A DNA stretch of 64,000 bases from Capronia americana (GCA_016110215.1 JADWQD010000006.1:186001-250000); one strand, 5' to 3'; positions 42,650 to 53,184 are shown, numbered from the stretch's first letter. Numbers and translations: made by a program. Notes: generated from the letters alone by a model not told the origin.

Positions 42650-44479
42650 ATGAAGCTCCGAGCGCGATGTTGGCCAAGGCGAGGAACAGCCTGGCGGTCG
42701 CCTTCACTGCGCCTGCTAGGAGCTCGCCATACCCATAACGACTCGAGACAGCGCATATCTGATTTCTGGATCCCAACAGTCAATGTTCAAAAGCATGATG
42801 CTGCTACAGACGCGACCCAGCTACTCATACGCGCCGGCTACTTGCGGCAGGCGTATGCGGGTATCTTCCAGATGCTGCCCCTTGGCCTGCGAGTACAGGA
42901 AAAATTGGAGCGATTGATCGACAAACACATGAGGTCGGTCAAAGCCTCTAAGGTCTCACTGTCCACCATCTCCTCCCAGGCGCTATGGGAGAAATCGGGG
43001 CGCTTCAAGACGGGCGGCGAAATGTTCACCTTCAAAGACCGCAAGGACGTAGGATGGCTGCTCGCTCCGACGCATGAAGAAGAGATCACCAGCTTGCTCG
43101 CCGAACTCATACAAACTCCGCAACAACTGCCCATTCGACTGTACCAGATTAGCAGGAAGTACCGCGACGAGAAGCGACCGCGTGGCGGACTCCTGCGGGG
43201 ACGTGAATTTCTGATGAAAGATCTCTACACGTTTGACGCCAGTCCCGAGGCGGCGCACATAACATACAATGAGATCCGGAATGCGTACCGTAGCTTCCTC
43301 GACGAGCTCAAGGTCAAATACATCGAAGCACGGGCCACTTCGGGCGATATGGGAGGCAACCTCAGCCACGAATATCACTTTCCTAACTTTGCTGGGGAGG
43401 ACATTGTCATCACATGCTCAGAATGTGACTACGCACGCAACGAAGAATTCGTCTCACAGCCGCCATACAAGCTTGAACCTTTCAAGAGCGTTGAAGATTT
43501 ACTGCAGAATTGCTCCGCCGACGACGGAAGTCCGGGAGCCTTCGTCCATGAAGACTTTCTCAGCACAGATCGGCTGAGTCTGGTTCGTGTCATTGCTGCC
43601 AACGCCCCCGAGCAAGCCTTATCGCGTGAAAAAGCAACACGCGCCGTTAACCCTTATGCCGTCAAAGCGGTCTTGAGCGGCACATTGGATATCGACACAG
43701 GGGTCGAGGGTCCTCTAAATACATTCAAGAAAATGCTGGGTGACCATTCAGGAAACAACGAACCGATGCGGCGTATGGTGTATTACGTCCTCGATTCGAC
43801 TGTGCCTGCTGGGTTGATTCCTCGCTCATGTGTCTCCGATTTCCTGGATGACAGAGTCAATCATTACGCGGTCCGAGCTCCAGAAGAAGAGCAAATAGGT
43901 CCAAACAGCTTGTTGAAGCTCGAAGCCGGAGACCCTTGCCCACAATGCAAAACGGGCACCTTGAGCATCGACAAAGCCATCGAGGTCGGCCATACCTTCC
44001 ACCTGGGCACACGTTACAGCTCGAAACTTGGGCTTGCGACCAAGCAGGAAGGCGGCAAACCTCCAACGCCTGTGGAAATGGGCTGCCATGGAATCGGTGT
44101 CTCTCGACTGATTGCAGCTACGGCATCCTGCCTCTCCGACGGGATGGGCCTCAATTGGCCGAGGGCTATTGCCCCCTTTGAGGCTGTCATCGTTGTTCAA
44201 CCGTCGCACGCCCAAAGACTGCAAGCCGCAGAGCAGCTGTATGATCAGTTGTCCACGACCGGCCTGGGTGCCGTGGACGCCACAATCGATGACCGAGATC
44301 AGGGCATGGGGTGGAAGCTGAAAGACGCCGACATGATTGGGTATCCTGTTATAGTGGTGATTGGGAAAGGCTTCGACCACGGCAAAGTCGAGGTACAGTG
44401 CCGGCGATTGAAGGTGAAGCAGGATATCGACATCAGAGATGCACCTAACTTTGTGCATAATCTACTGAAGCAATTATGA
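42650..44479 (+). CDS. Mitochondrial prolyl-tRNA synthetase
   Basis: A single-exon gene of 609 residues. It charges mitochondrial tRNA-Pro. The first 35 residues are rich in Arg and poor in acids (MKLRARCWPRRGTAWR...), as expected of a matrix-targeting presequence. The class II catalytic core is of bacterial ProRS type: 'LIRAGYLRQAYAGIFQMLPL' near the start, 'GWLLAPTHEEEITSL', motif 2 'YRDEKRPRGGLLRGREFLMK', 'ARATSGDMGGNLSHEYH', and motif 3 'MGCHGIGVSRLIAA'. The anticodon-binding domain starts at about residue 510 ('IAPFEAVIVVQPSHAQ'). A reduced insertion domain (about 270-410) lies between motifs 2 and 3. It corresponds to yeast AIM10 and human PARS2. The cytosolic enzyme is a different protein and is not in this window. 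Confidence 0.94.
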   Translation: MKLRARCWPRRGTAWRSPSLRLLGARHTHNDSRQRISDFWIPTVNVQKHDAATDATQLLIRAGYLRQAYAGIFQMLPLGLRVQEKLERLIDKHMRSVKASKVSLSTISSQALWEKSGRFKTGGEMFTFKDRKDVGWLLAPTHEEEITSLLAELIQTPQQLPIRLYQISRKYRDEKRPRGGLLRGREFLMKDLYTFDASPEAAHITYNEIRNAYRSFLDELKVKYIEARATSGDMGGNLSHEYHFPNFAGEDIVITCSECDYARNEEFVSQPPYKLEPFKSVEDLLQNCSADDGSPGAFVHEDFLSTDRLSLVRVIAANAPEQALSREKATRAVNPYAVKAVLSGTLDIDTGVEGPLNTFKKMLGDHSGNNEPMRRMVYYVLDSTVPAGLIPRSCVSDFLDDRVNHYAVRAPEEEQIGPNSLLKLEAGDPCPQCKTGTLSIDKAIEVGHTFHLGTRYSSKLGLATKQEGGKPPTPVEMGCHGIGVSRLIAATASCLSDGMGLNWPRAIAPFEAVIVVQPSHAQRLQAAEQLYDQLSTTGLGAVDATIDDRDQGMGWKLKDADMIGYPVIVVIGKGFDHGKVEVQCRRLKVKQDIDIRDAPNFVHNLLKQL

Positions 44480-45018
44480 GCCGATCCGGGGGCTGAAGGC
44501 ATGCATTGTACAGTACATTTATTCTAAGATACCCCTTCTCTCAGCATGTAATTAATACCACGATGCGCACCTCGACAGCGACATTTACTTCGGACGAGGA
44601 GATTGTGACTTTGCCACGAGTATCAGGCGATCGGTGGTTTATGTGACTTCGTTTGACAACGTGAGAACGTAACTTCTGCACTCTTATAGAGTACCGGTAC
44701 AGTAGGTTTGTCCTCTAACACGCACCGCCGCCCGCCTCAGCCTCGCACCCCAAGACGAGGCTGAATACTTTCCACTTCCCCTCACCGCGAGATTCCACAA
44801 GGCAGTAATTACTCCGTATCCAGTTCACAAATCTTCGTAACGTTGTGTACGCTATTCTGTCCGTCCTTCCTTGTCCTACCCTGCAATTATTTTGCAGCGT
44901 AGCAACAGGCGTCGCAGATTGTAGCCTCAATTCACTTCCCGGTGCATTCCTACTCCGATCCCAAACCCCAAGCCCCAAGGCAGCTCCAACACTGCCCGCA
45001 CAACTCACTCTGCCAACG
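44480..45018. other. Intergenic region upstream of prefoldin 5
   Basis: 539 bp between tandem genes, including an exact TACTCCGTA at 44810-44818, about 200 bp upstream of the prefoldin start. Several short upstream frames are present. Confidence 0.5.
44810..44818 (+). repeat. TACTCCGTA intergenic motif, copy 6
   Basis: Exact 9-mer, followed by TCCAG, in the prefoldin 5 upstream region. Confidence 0.6.
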
Positions 45019-45805
45019 ATGTCTCAATCCGCTCAAGGCGGCGGCGGCGGCGGAGTCGACATCTCGACCCTCTCCGTCCAACAACTCTCGGCCCTCCAAG
45101 CGCGTCTTTCCCAGGAACTCGAACACCTAAGCACTTCGTACCAACGCCTCCGCGCCGCGCAGGCCCGCTTCAGAGACTGCATAAAGAGCATACAAGACGG
45201 AGTGGAGGGCAAGAGCGGAGGTACGTCTATTGCATTGCATTGCATTGCATTGCACTGCCGCTTTCCTCCACATTCTACACAATGTTTGAAGGGGGAAGAA
45301 ATATGTTGTGTGTGCGTGCGTGCGCGACATCACGGCTCCCAGCGTAGGATCAAGGACCCGAAATCCATGAGAGGGAGATGAGATGAAACCATACATCCCA
45401 CGCAAGGAAAGTTCTAAATAACTGACTTGGTTAATGTTGGCCGCCATCTTAGGCACCCCGCTCCTCATCCCTCTCACCACGTCGCTATACATCCCCGGGA
45501 CGTTGGCGGCGCCGGCGTCGTCTACGGGCACGGGCTCGAGTCCCGGTCCAAGCTCGTCAGCAAGCCTCCTAGTCGACATTGGGACGGGGTTTTTCGTGGA
45601 GAAGACACCGCGCGACGGGGTGAAGTTTTACGAGCGCAAGATCGACGAGCTGACGAAAAACCTGGCCGACATCGAGAAGGTGGTGACGGGGAAGAGCGAC
45701 AACTTGAGGATTATCGAGGATGTGCTCCGGCGGAAGATGGTCGAAGAGCAGCCTAGCCAGTTTGGCGCGGGGGGTCCAAAGGCGGTGGCGGCGGCGGGTG
45801 GTTAG
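45019..45805 (+). CDS. GIM5: Prefoldin subunit 5 (alpha-type)
   Basis: Two exons, 45019-45220 and 45453-45805, give 184 residues; the 232-bp intron (GTACGT/TTAG) is long for this genome and carries a TGCAT repeat. Prefoldin 5 is an alpha-type subunit of the hexameric chaperone that hands unfolded actin and tubulin to the CCT chaperonin. The N-terminal helix ('LSVQQLSALQARLSQELEHL'), the hairpin block ('LLIPLTTSLYIPGTL ... LLVDIGTGFFVEKT') and the C-terminal helix ('FYERKIDELTKNLADIEKVV') are in the usual order. Two departures are a poly-Gly run near the N-terminus (QGGGGGGVD) and a Ser/Pro/Gly-rich insertion of about 18 residues between the two beta segments, where the family has a tight turn. 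Confidence 0.92.
45229..45254 (+). repeat. (TGCAT)n pentanucleotide repeat in the prefoldin 5 intron
   Basis: About five TGCAT units just after the donor site at 45221. Confidence 0.8.
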
Positions 45806-46298
45806 CGGAGTGATGCATAGCATGACTTGGCATGGCATAGCAAGGAGGGAGGAGACCCAACATACCGCGCTGCCGGGGGATGGAAGTCTTGCTGTAGCGT
45901 AGCGCGCAAATGCACGCACGTTACACATGCAAGTAATGGTATTCGTTCCCTCCTTGCCGGCCGCATCCAACGTGGCAAGCTGCAAGCTGCATACTGGAGA
46001 TAGCTGGCTCTAGTGCTATGGCTTGGCTATGTACGTCGATGAGGGGCGCGGAAAAAGCGCTGACGCTGACGCGGCGCTGCTCTGCTCTGCCGGATCGTCG
46101 CGGCGTGATGGTGATGATGCTCCTTATGGGCATCGCGCGCCAATGGCTCTCGTGTAGGCTGGTGGCCCTCACTCGATTCGGACCTGGTTCGATATGATTC
46201 TCTCCCTCCCTCACTCCCTCCGTCCGTCCCACGCCTCATGTCCTTACTGTCGGGCCCAAAAAACCCTCCCCTTCCCTCCCACTCTCCTTGTGTGCATC
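45806..46298. other. Convergent 3' flank
   Basis: 493 bp between prefoldin 5 (+) and the KH-like gene (-), with GCATGG/CATAGC short repeats after the prefoldin stop and a pyrimidine-rich CCCTCC run near 46200-46280. No gene is supported. Confidence 0.5.
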
Positions 46299-48547
46299 TC
46301 AAGCGCCATTCGGGTGCCCACCAGTAAGCCTTCCACCTCCCCTACTACTGGCAAGACGATTGATCGCCTCGGCCAACAGGTCCTGGATCTCCTCGACCTC
46401 GTTCATGAAGTTCTTGAACCCCACAGGCAGGGCTGTGTACTGATCACCACTTTCGGGGAAGAAGGTCGCGGCCGACTTGACCCACTTGACGTCCTCGCCG
46501 GGTCTGATGTTGGCGAACTCGCCCATCAGATTGTCCCATTCCGGATAGTAGTAGAATGCGTGCCAACGGGTGTCGATAGGACTGTTGCTCTCCGTACCAG
46601 GGCGCAGGTCGTAGGTGTCTTTGCGACGCAGTTCGAAGACCCCGTCGGTGTCCTTGAAGCGATATTTGAGGAAAATGACTTCCGAGACATACTGCAAGTT
46701 TCGCTCCTGGGGATGCTTGACACGGCGACACGGCTGAGACTTGATGCCGTTGGGAGGTCGGTCCATCGTTATATTAGCCTGGAAGGCTCGTATTTGCGCA
46801 TTGCGGAGCTTGTTGTGCCCGAGAGGGAACGCATCGAGCGTGACTTGGTAATCTGGTCGGTCGAAGTTCAGGTGGCTGACTTGTAGTTTGGGGACCGCGT
46901 CGCTGATTTCCAGCCAGCGTTTCTCGAGGTTTTCAGTTTCGTCCTCGCCCATCGGGGTGAAGACAGTCTCGAGTCTCAGGGTCGAATTGTTGGTCCTGCC
47001 TGGGAAGTCAAAGAACGCGGCATAGTATTCGGTGGGATCGGAGAAGGCATCCATTTTTTCGAGAATGTCTGGCAGGTCGGTCACCTCACCTTGGCGAACT
47101 GGAAGGCCATTCAGTGTCAACTTGATGCGTTCCTTGGTAACCATGGAGTAGAAATCCTCGATGGTGTACGTCTCAGCGCCGGCAGCCGGCTTGTGGAAAA
47201 ACAGGAATCCCAGTTCGCCAAAGACGAACCTCATTCGACAATGCTGCTGAGATACCCGGAGCTTCTTGATGGCTGCGTCGATGGTTTTCTTGATCTTCTT
47301 GTGATTGCCGAGCTGGACCTGCCGGCGCTCCTTGCTCAACTGCTCCTTGTCCGCTGCAGGCTGGCCGTGAAGAGTCGGTAGGTAGCTTCCACTTCTGGGA
47401 TCGAGATCCAAAAGCCCCACTCTGTCTCGGTAGATGTCAAAGTCTGGTATATGGACCATATTGACCGTGACGAGCTGGTCTCGACGCGAAATGGTCTCTT
47501 TGATCAGATTGATCATTCTCTCCTTGAGGGAAGCAGCGTCAGACTGGGATTCTGCCGCGATCGTGATGTTCTCGATATTAGAATCCGGGAAGCTGATTCG
47601 GCAATTGAACTGGCTTCTGAAATGATCGATCGCATCAGTATTGGCGCTCTGGAACTCCTCGATATCCAGGTCTTTGGGCCAGAGCAAGACAACTTCGACG
47701 GGGTACTTGATTTCGGCTTCCTGCCTCATATCCCTCAGGAATTTCTGTTGCTTCTGGCGACCCTCACGGTGCTCAGCGCGGCCATCAACCGCCTTTTCTT
47801 TGTGCCAACCCGCCGATTTAGCCGCTACGGTCGAATCACGTACATCGCGTTCCCATTTTGCCAATTGGTCCTTAGCCGTCGCCACTCGATCATCCTTGCC
47901 CCAGATGAGGATGACCTGGCCGTTACTGTCAGGCTCTCTGATGAACGTTTCGGTCTCACGCATGATCAGTTTCAGGACCTGCTTCGGCTGGGGTTGAGCG
48001 GCCCTATCGATTCTCAAGGCCATCATCACTAGGTTTCTCCACGCTGGAGAGAGGAGCTGGTACCGGCCATCAGGTGTTTGACCGTTCTCGGCTTGAAGCT
48101 CTGCTGTGGTTTTGTTTACAAAGCGCTGTGGGAGTGGCTGTCTCGGTCTGACTGGAGCGTTTCCGGCTTGAACAAATCTAGTCGGTTGCTGGGGGCCGCG
48201 GTTCGGTGCGGGAAACAGGCCATTCTGAAGCCGACCAGGATAGCCTCCTCGTGGATCTGGTCCCCGGCGAGCGCCAGCTTGGGGGTAGAAATGGGCTGCA
48301 GGCTGAGCTGTACCTTGATAGAAGACTTCAGACGCTGCGTAAGAAAAGGCCGACCCGCCTTCCAAACTCGCCACCTCCCAGCCTGTGAAAAATTAGTCTC
48401 GCAGATTCTTTTCCGCGCTCAAAGATCGACAAAGACGGTAACGAGACGGAGACGCACGTTCAAGATCAAGGTCATCGGCCTCGTGGCTAGATCGAGACGT
48501 CAGTGCATGATATCATGTCAGAAGCTGGACTTGACTCACTCAGACAT
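46299..48547 (-). CDS. Conserved fungal protein with KH-like regions, function unknown
   Basis: The long exon (48382-46299) has no ATG near its start; the first frame-consistent N-terminus comes from two small upstream exons. The model is exon 1 48547-48540 (8 nt, ATGTCTGA), exon 2 48486-48458 (29 nt), exon 3 48382-46299, with introns of 53 and 75 bp (GTGAGT/CTAG and GTGCGT/ACAG). It reads MSDHEADDLDLERWEVASLE and gives 706 residues. The N-terminal 110 residues are Gly/Pro/Arg-rich. The rest is globular, with segments such as 'ETETFIREPDSNGQVILIWG', 'YPVEVVLLWPKDLDIEEFQ', 'FRSQFNCRISFPDSN' and 'RMRFVFGELGFLFFHKPA'. Repeated beta-alpha patterns resemble KH domains, hinting at RNA binding, but I do not recognise a named family. 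The 5' micro-exon is the least certain part. Confidence 0.75.
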
Positions 48548-49436
48548 CGCGATGGCTTGTGACGTCGTGTCAGAGAAGAGAGATGGTAATCTCCCACGAA
48601 GCTCCTGTTGACAAGTTCCGTTGCCAACGACGAGCACAAGCGTTAGGGAAAGAAAAGTGGCGCACAAGATGAAGTAACAGAGGTGAAAGTCTTCTCAGCA
48701 AACCGGAGAAGAATATATACTTGGAGGAAGATTGCGCAGGATAGTGACAGACTGTCCGACACCCAGCCAAGCTGTCGCAAACGCCAGTGACAAGGCAGCA
48801 AGCTCTTGCGGTACCAAGACGCACGGTAACGTCGATCTGAGAGTGTCAAAGTCGGACGGTGACGATTGAGCAAACTGGATAGGATTTGATGGCTTTGTCC
48901 AGCACACATTGACAAGCCTGGTTCGTACTCTTCAACCTGAACCTCGTTATGAAAGAGTCTCAAAAGATGACGGCCAAAATAAAGATCATTAGAACCACTC
49001 CAGATTGCAAGTCGCCCATGGTCATGCGGTCCAAAAATATTGTGCGAGCAGCGATGGACAAATGTTGCGTGAGCTTCATCCAGGACTCAAGGCTAGTTGT
49101 TCGCAGCAAAGACTATTCCAGGTATAGATCAGCCTACGCCGTGCCGGGTCCTCCCCTACCTGATGGATACCTTCGCCGACGTTGCCACGACCATCGCAGA
49201 CAGAAGAGGCGAGGACGTGCTTGAAGTGACGAGGCCGTGAATGCCGGCAAATCGTCGGCAACTTCCAGTGCCCAGACGCGGCTAACTCAGAATGGCGATA
49301 TTGCTGCTTACCTAATACGCGCAATCTCGCGACTTTACGCGTTCTGTTAGCCAGACTCCAACTCCGTCACTGCATATCGGAGAACGATTCGTGTCGGCGA
49401 AGGCGCGCAAGACTCTAATTTTGCGACCTAAACATA
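48548..49436. promoter_or_regulatory. Divergent promoter region upstream of ORC1
   Basis: 889 bp between the KH-like gene (-) and ORC1 (+). ACGCGT (49337-49342), the MluI cell-cycle box core, lies 95-100 bp before the ORC1 start, with related ACGCGC and GACGCGG sequences nearby (about 49254-49320). No gene is supported. Confidence 0.5.
49337..49342. promoter_or_regulatory. MluI cell-cycle box-like core (ACGCGT) upstream of ORC1
   Basis: Single ACGCGT about 95 bp upstream of the ORC1 ATG. The position fits an S-phase promoter element, but a single 6-mer is weak evidence. Confidence 0.35.
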
Positions 49437-51242
49437 ATGCCCTTACTGGTCGCAAAGACGCCGCTTAGGCAGAAGGAGTATCTGACGAAAGGCGGCCTCC
49501 AACGCGAAGACTCGGACGATGAACTCGGCTATGAGGATCATCCCTGGCATTGGATATACGAGGATCAGGAACCGGAGATCTCGGGGGAACAGAGGAAAGC
49601 CTCTAAGAAAAGGAAAGCTAGCGCTCTCGAGGAGAAGAAGCCCATCGTTGGCGCCCGCATGGGTTCATTTTCCGTCCGGATAGGAGATTCAGTGTTGTTG
49701 AAATCGCCGGAGCAGGGAAAAGATTGGGTCGGACTCGCCTGCGACTTCTCCGACAAGAACGAAGATGGGGAGGAAGAGATGTGTGTCCACATCCAGTGGT
49801 TCTGTACGCCGGAAGAGCTGATGTCCGGCAAACGATCCAAGCTTCCGGATGTGCTGCCCAACGAATCCTATATCACAGCAGACTTCAACCTAAACCCACT
49901 GACGGCGATAAATGGAAGAGCGACCGTATTGTCGAAGGACGCCTTCCTCCAGACATATCCCGGCGGGCAGCCGCCGAAATCGAAGGCTGCGGCAAATCGC
50001 TATGCAAAGACCATCCTATGCCGGCGCGGGGTCAAGCAACGGACACTTCAATTCACCGAGGATTTCGTCTGGGAAGAGATTTACACGGGACCGGAGAGTA
50101 TCCTAGCCTTGGTAGACTGGATCAAGGAGCAGACGAAACTGAAGAACAAAAAGCCGGCTAAAAAGGCAGATCTCGAATACCAGCAAAAGGAGACGGCGGA
50201 TGATCAACCTCGGACACCATCGAAGAAGAGGAAGGCTTCTACCACGGTCTCCACTCCGAAGTCTTCTGCAAAGCCGTCTAAATACACAACACCGACGCAT
50301 AAGCGGATCATGATCAAGAAGCCAATCGACATAACACCGTTGGGGACCCGAATTCTTTCTCCCTCTCAGTACATGTCGACACCCTACTCGCACGCACGCG
50401 CAACACTGCATGTCTCGGCTGTCCCAACGTCTCTACCCTGTCGGTCCAGTGAGTTCAGCTCGGTCTACTCGCACCTTTACTCTGCCATTGTCGACGGTTC
50501 CGGAGCGTGCATCTACATCTCCGGGACGCCTGGGACGGGAAAGACGGCCACAGTCCGTGAGGTGGTCGCCTCGCTCCATCAAGCGGTGCTGAACGAAGAG
50601 CTCGACGACTTCAACTTTGTCGAGATCAACGGGATGAAAGTCACAGAACCACACCAGTCATACTCCCTGCTGTGGGAGGCCCTGAAGGGCGACCGCGTCA
50701 GTCCGCATCATGCACTCAGCCTTCTGGAGCAGGAATTCTCGCACCCGTCTCCACGCCGCATCCCGTGCGTGGTGCTGATGGATGAACTCGACCAGCTTGT
50801 CACCAAGAACCAAAGCGTCATGTACAACTTCTTCAACTGGCCTGCAATGAGACATTCCAAGCTCATTGTCCTTGCAGTGGCAAATACGATGGATCTGCCG
50901 GAGCGGACGCTATCCAACAAGATCAGCTCCCGCCTAGGTCTCACAAGAATTACGTTCCCAGGTTACACACACACGCAACTGATGGAGATCATAACATCCA
51001 GGCTGGAAGGAGTGCCGGGCAACATTGTCGACAAGGACGCTGTGCAGTTTGCGAGTCGAAAAGTCGCGGCCGTGTCCGGCGACGCGAGACGCGCACTCGA
51101 CATCTGCCGTCGAGCGGTCGAAATCGCAGAGCAGGCCCAAGAGAAGCAAGATGCAGTTGGCGCAGCGGACGACGAGGACGTCGCGGCAACGACTCCGAGC
51201 CGTAGGGGCAGGAAGGCTTCGAAACCCGCAGTCAAGGACAAG

Positions 51243-51283
<41 letters not shown>

Positions 51284-51761
51284 TGACAATGACAAGAAGC
51301 AACAATTGGCAAGCGTGACCATCGCCACCATAAAACAGGCCATCAACGAGGCAACGTCATCTCCTATTGCGCAACACCTCCGGTCCCTACCCCTGGCATG
51401 CAAGCTCTTCCTTGCTGCGATGCTTGCGCGCAGCCGACGCACAGGCGTTGCGGAATGCACCCTCGGCGACGTCACAGCTGAAGCCCAACGCATTGCCCAT
51501 GTCGCTGAAAATAACGCTATACACGACTTCCTGCTGCTTGTAGACGACAACACTGTACGGAGCACCTCGAAGGCTGTCATGCCCCGTATCCTGGCTCTGG
51601 GCGGCGCAGCCATGGAGCTCGTGGAGGCCGGTGTCATTGCCATGGAAGCGAGAGCAAAGGGCGAACGAGCAGGCAAGGTCAGACTCCGAGTAGGCGAAGA
51701 AGAGGTAAAAAGCGCGCTCATCGGAGATGCCGAGGCCAAAGGACTGGGATTCAATGCTTGA
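49437..51761 (+). CDS. ORC1: Origin recognition complex subunit 1
   Basis: A single-exon gene of 774 residues. ORC1 is the largest ATPase subunit of ORC and, with Cdc6, loads the MCM helicase at origins. A BAH domain occupies about residues 75-235 ('GDSVLLKSPEQGKDWVGLAC', 'VHIQWFCTPEELM'). A basic linker follows, then an AAA+ module with Walker A 'GTPGTGKT' (363-370), Walker B 'VVLMDELDQL' (D449, E450), sensor 1 'VLAVANTMDLPER' and the 'SGDARRALDICRRAVEIA' lid. The C-terminal winged helix starts after residue 625 ('SSPIAQHLRSLPLACKLFLA'). Between lid and winged helix is an Asn-Asp dipeptide tract (about residues 603-620) encoded by a GACAAC microsatellite. It ends only 106 bp from the converging alcohol dehydrogenase. 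Confidence 0.95.
51243..51293 (+). repeat. (GACAAC)n coding microsatellite in ORC1
   Basis: About eight tandem GACAAC/GACAAT hexamers encode an Asn-Asp tract. The unit is a multiple of three, so length change keeps the frame. Confidence 0.85.
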
Positions 51762-51867
51762 TGTTGAGCATGAACCGTTGCCTATCAACATGCATGGCAC
51801 TTTAACTAGCATACAAGTATCGCGTGGACAACGTACCGCCATAGATAGATAGATACATAGACGGGCT

Positions 51868-53184
51868 TCACACCTTGATCAACATTTTCAGTGCGTCGTG
51901 CTGCGCAGCGGCCTTGAACGTCGTGTAGGCCTGTGCCATGTCGGTGAAGGAAAACTCATGCGTGATCAACTGGCCCGGCTGAATGCCGCCCGAAGCAAAG
52001 AGTTTCAACAGCATGGGCGTCGTGACCGTGTCGACCAGCCTCGTCGTCAGCGAGATGTTCTGCGCCCACAGCTTCTCGACCTTGAGCACGCAGCTCTTCC
52101 CATGCACGCCGACGTTGGCGACCGTGCCGCCGGGCGCGACGAGATCCTGCGCCATCTCCAGCGTGTCGGGCACGCCCACCGCCTCCATCACGGTGTCGCA
52201 GCCGACGTTGTCCGTGAGCTTCATCACGAATTCCAGCGGGTCGGCCTCGGCGCTGTTGACGGTGTGGTCTGCGCCGAGCTTCTTTGCGACCTTCAGCCGG
52301 CTGGGGTCCCGATCGATCATGATCACCAGACTGGGCGAGTACAGCTTCGCGGTCATCATGGCGGCCAGCCCGACGGGGCCGGACCCGACGATCGCGACCG
52401 TCGACCCGGGCTGGACCTTGCCGTTTTGCACGCCGCACTCCAGTCCCGTCGGAAAGATGTCGGACAGCATGACCAGCGCCTTTTCGTCCACGCCCTTTGG
52501 TACGTGGTGCAGGCCGCTGTCCGCGAACGGGATCCGGACATACTCGGCCTGGGTGCCGTCGATGGTGTTGCCGAGGATCCAGCCCGCGCTGACGCAGTGG
52601 CTAGGCATGCCCCGCCGACAGTAGTTGCACGTCGCGCAGCTGGAGATGCAATTGATGAGGACGCGGTCGCCCTTTTTGAAGCGAGCCACGCCGGGGCCGG
52701 GCTCTTCGACAACGCCCACGCCTGTCCTCGCTGTCAGTCAATTCACGTCGTCGGTCCACATGGGTCTCCGCGGGTTAGGGAGGAGGGCTCAAGAATCTAA
52801 CCTTCATGTCCGAGAATCGTGCCCGGTTTGCACGTCGGGACATCCCCGTGCAGGATGTGCGTGTCCGTCCCGCAGATGGTCGTGTACACCACTGTGGGCG
52901 CGAAACGTTAGTCACATATCACGATGCTTCAGGCTCGAGCTAAAGCTCAAACCCAGAGGTGAAGAAATGCCGTCCGTACCTTTCACGATCGCATCCGACG
53001 CGTCTTTGATCTTTGGCACGGGCCGGTCTTCAAGCCCGTACTTTTCATTTCCTTGATACACGAGGGCCTTCATGTTCAAGAACCTTGATCCGAATCTCAC
53101 TGAGTTGAGCTTGACGTTGAGTCTAGCGCTGCCAAGTCTGCTGGTCCCGGTCCGGAGAGTTCGAGCAGTCGCGATTGTCCACAT
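51868..53184 (-). CDS. Zinc-containing alcohol dehydrogenase (MDR family)
   Basis: Three exons: 53184 (or 53073)-52980, 52891-52802 and 52721-51868, with introns of 88 and 80 bp. The frame reads DAIVK/VVYTTICGTDTHIL and LGHEG/VGVVEEPG. The product has 345 residues from MKALVYQGN (ATG 53073) or 382 from the upstream in-frame ATG (53184). Catalytic-zinc ligands are in 'TTICGTDTH' and 'GHEGVGVVEEPG'; the structural-zinc loop is 'CATCNYCRRGMPSHC'; the NAD(P) site is 'VAIVGSGPVGLAAMM' and 'IDRDPSRLKVAKKLGADHT'. It resembles secondary-alcohol dehydrogenases of bacterial type; the true substrate is unknown. The longer N-terminus is Arg-rich without acidic residues, like a mitochondrial presequence. 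It converges on ORC1. Confidence 0.9.

Noticed and set aside
50963..51754. 263-codon frame antisense to ORC1 with Ser/Leu repeats
   Set aside because: It is the complement of the ORC1 microsatellite and winged-helix coding sequence.
51898..52800. 300-codon frame antisense to the alcohol dehydrogenase
   Set aside because: Shadow of a GC-rich gene whose sense product has all zinc and NAD motifs.
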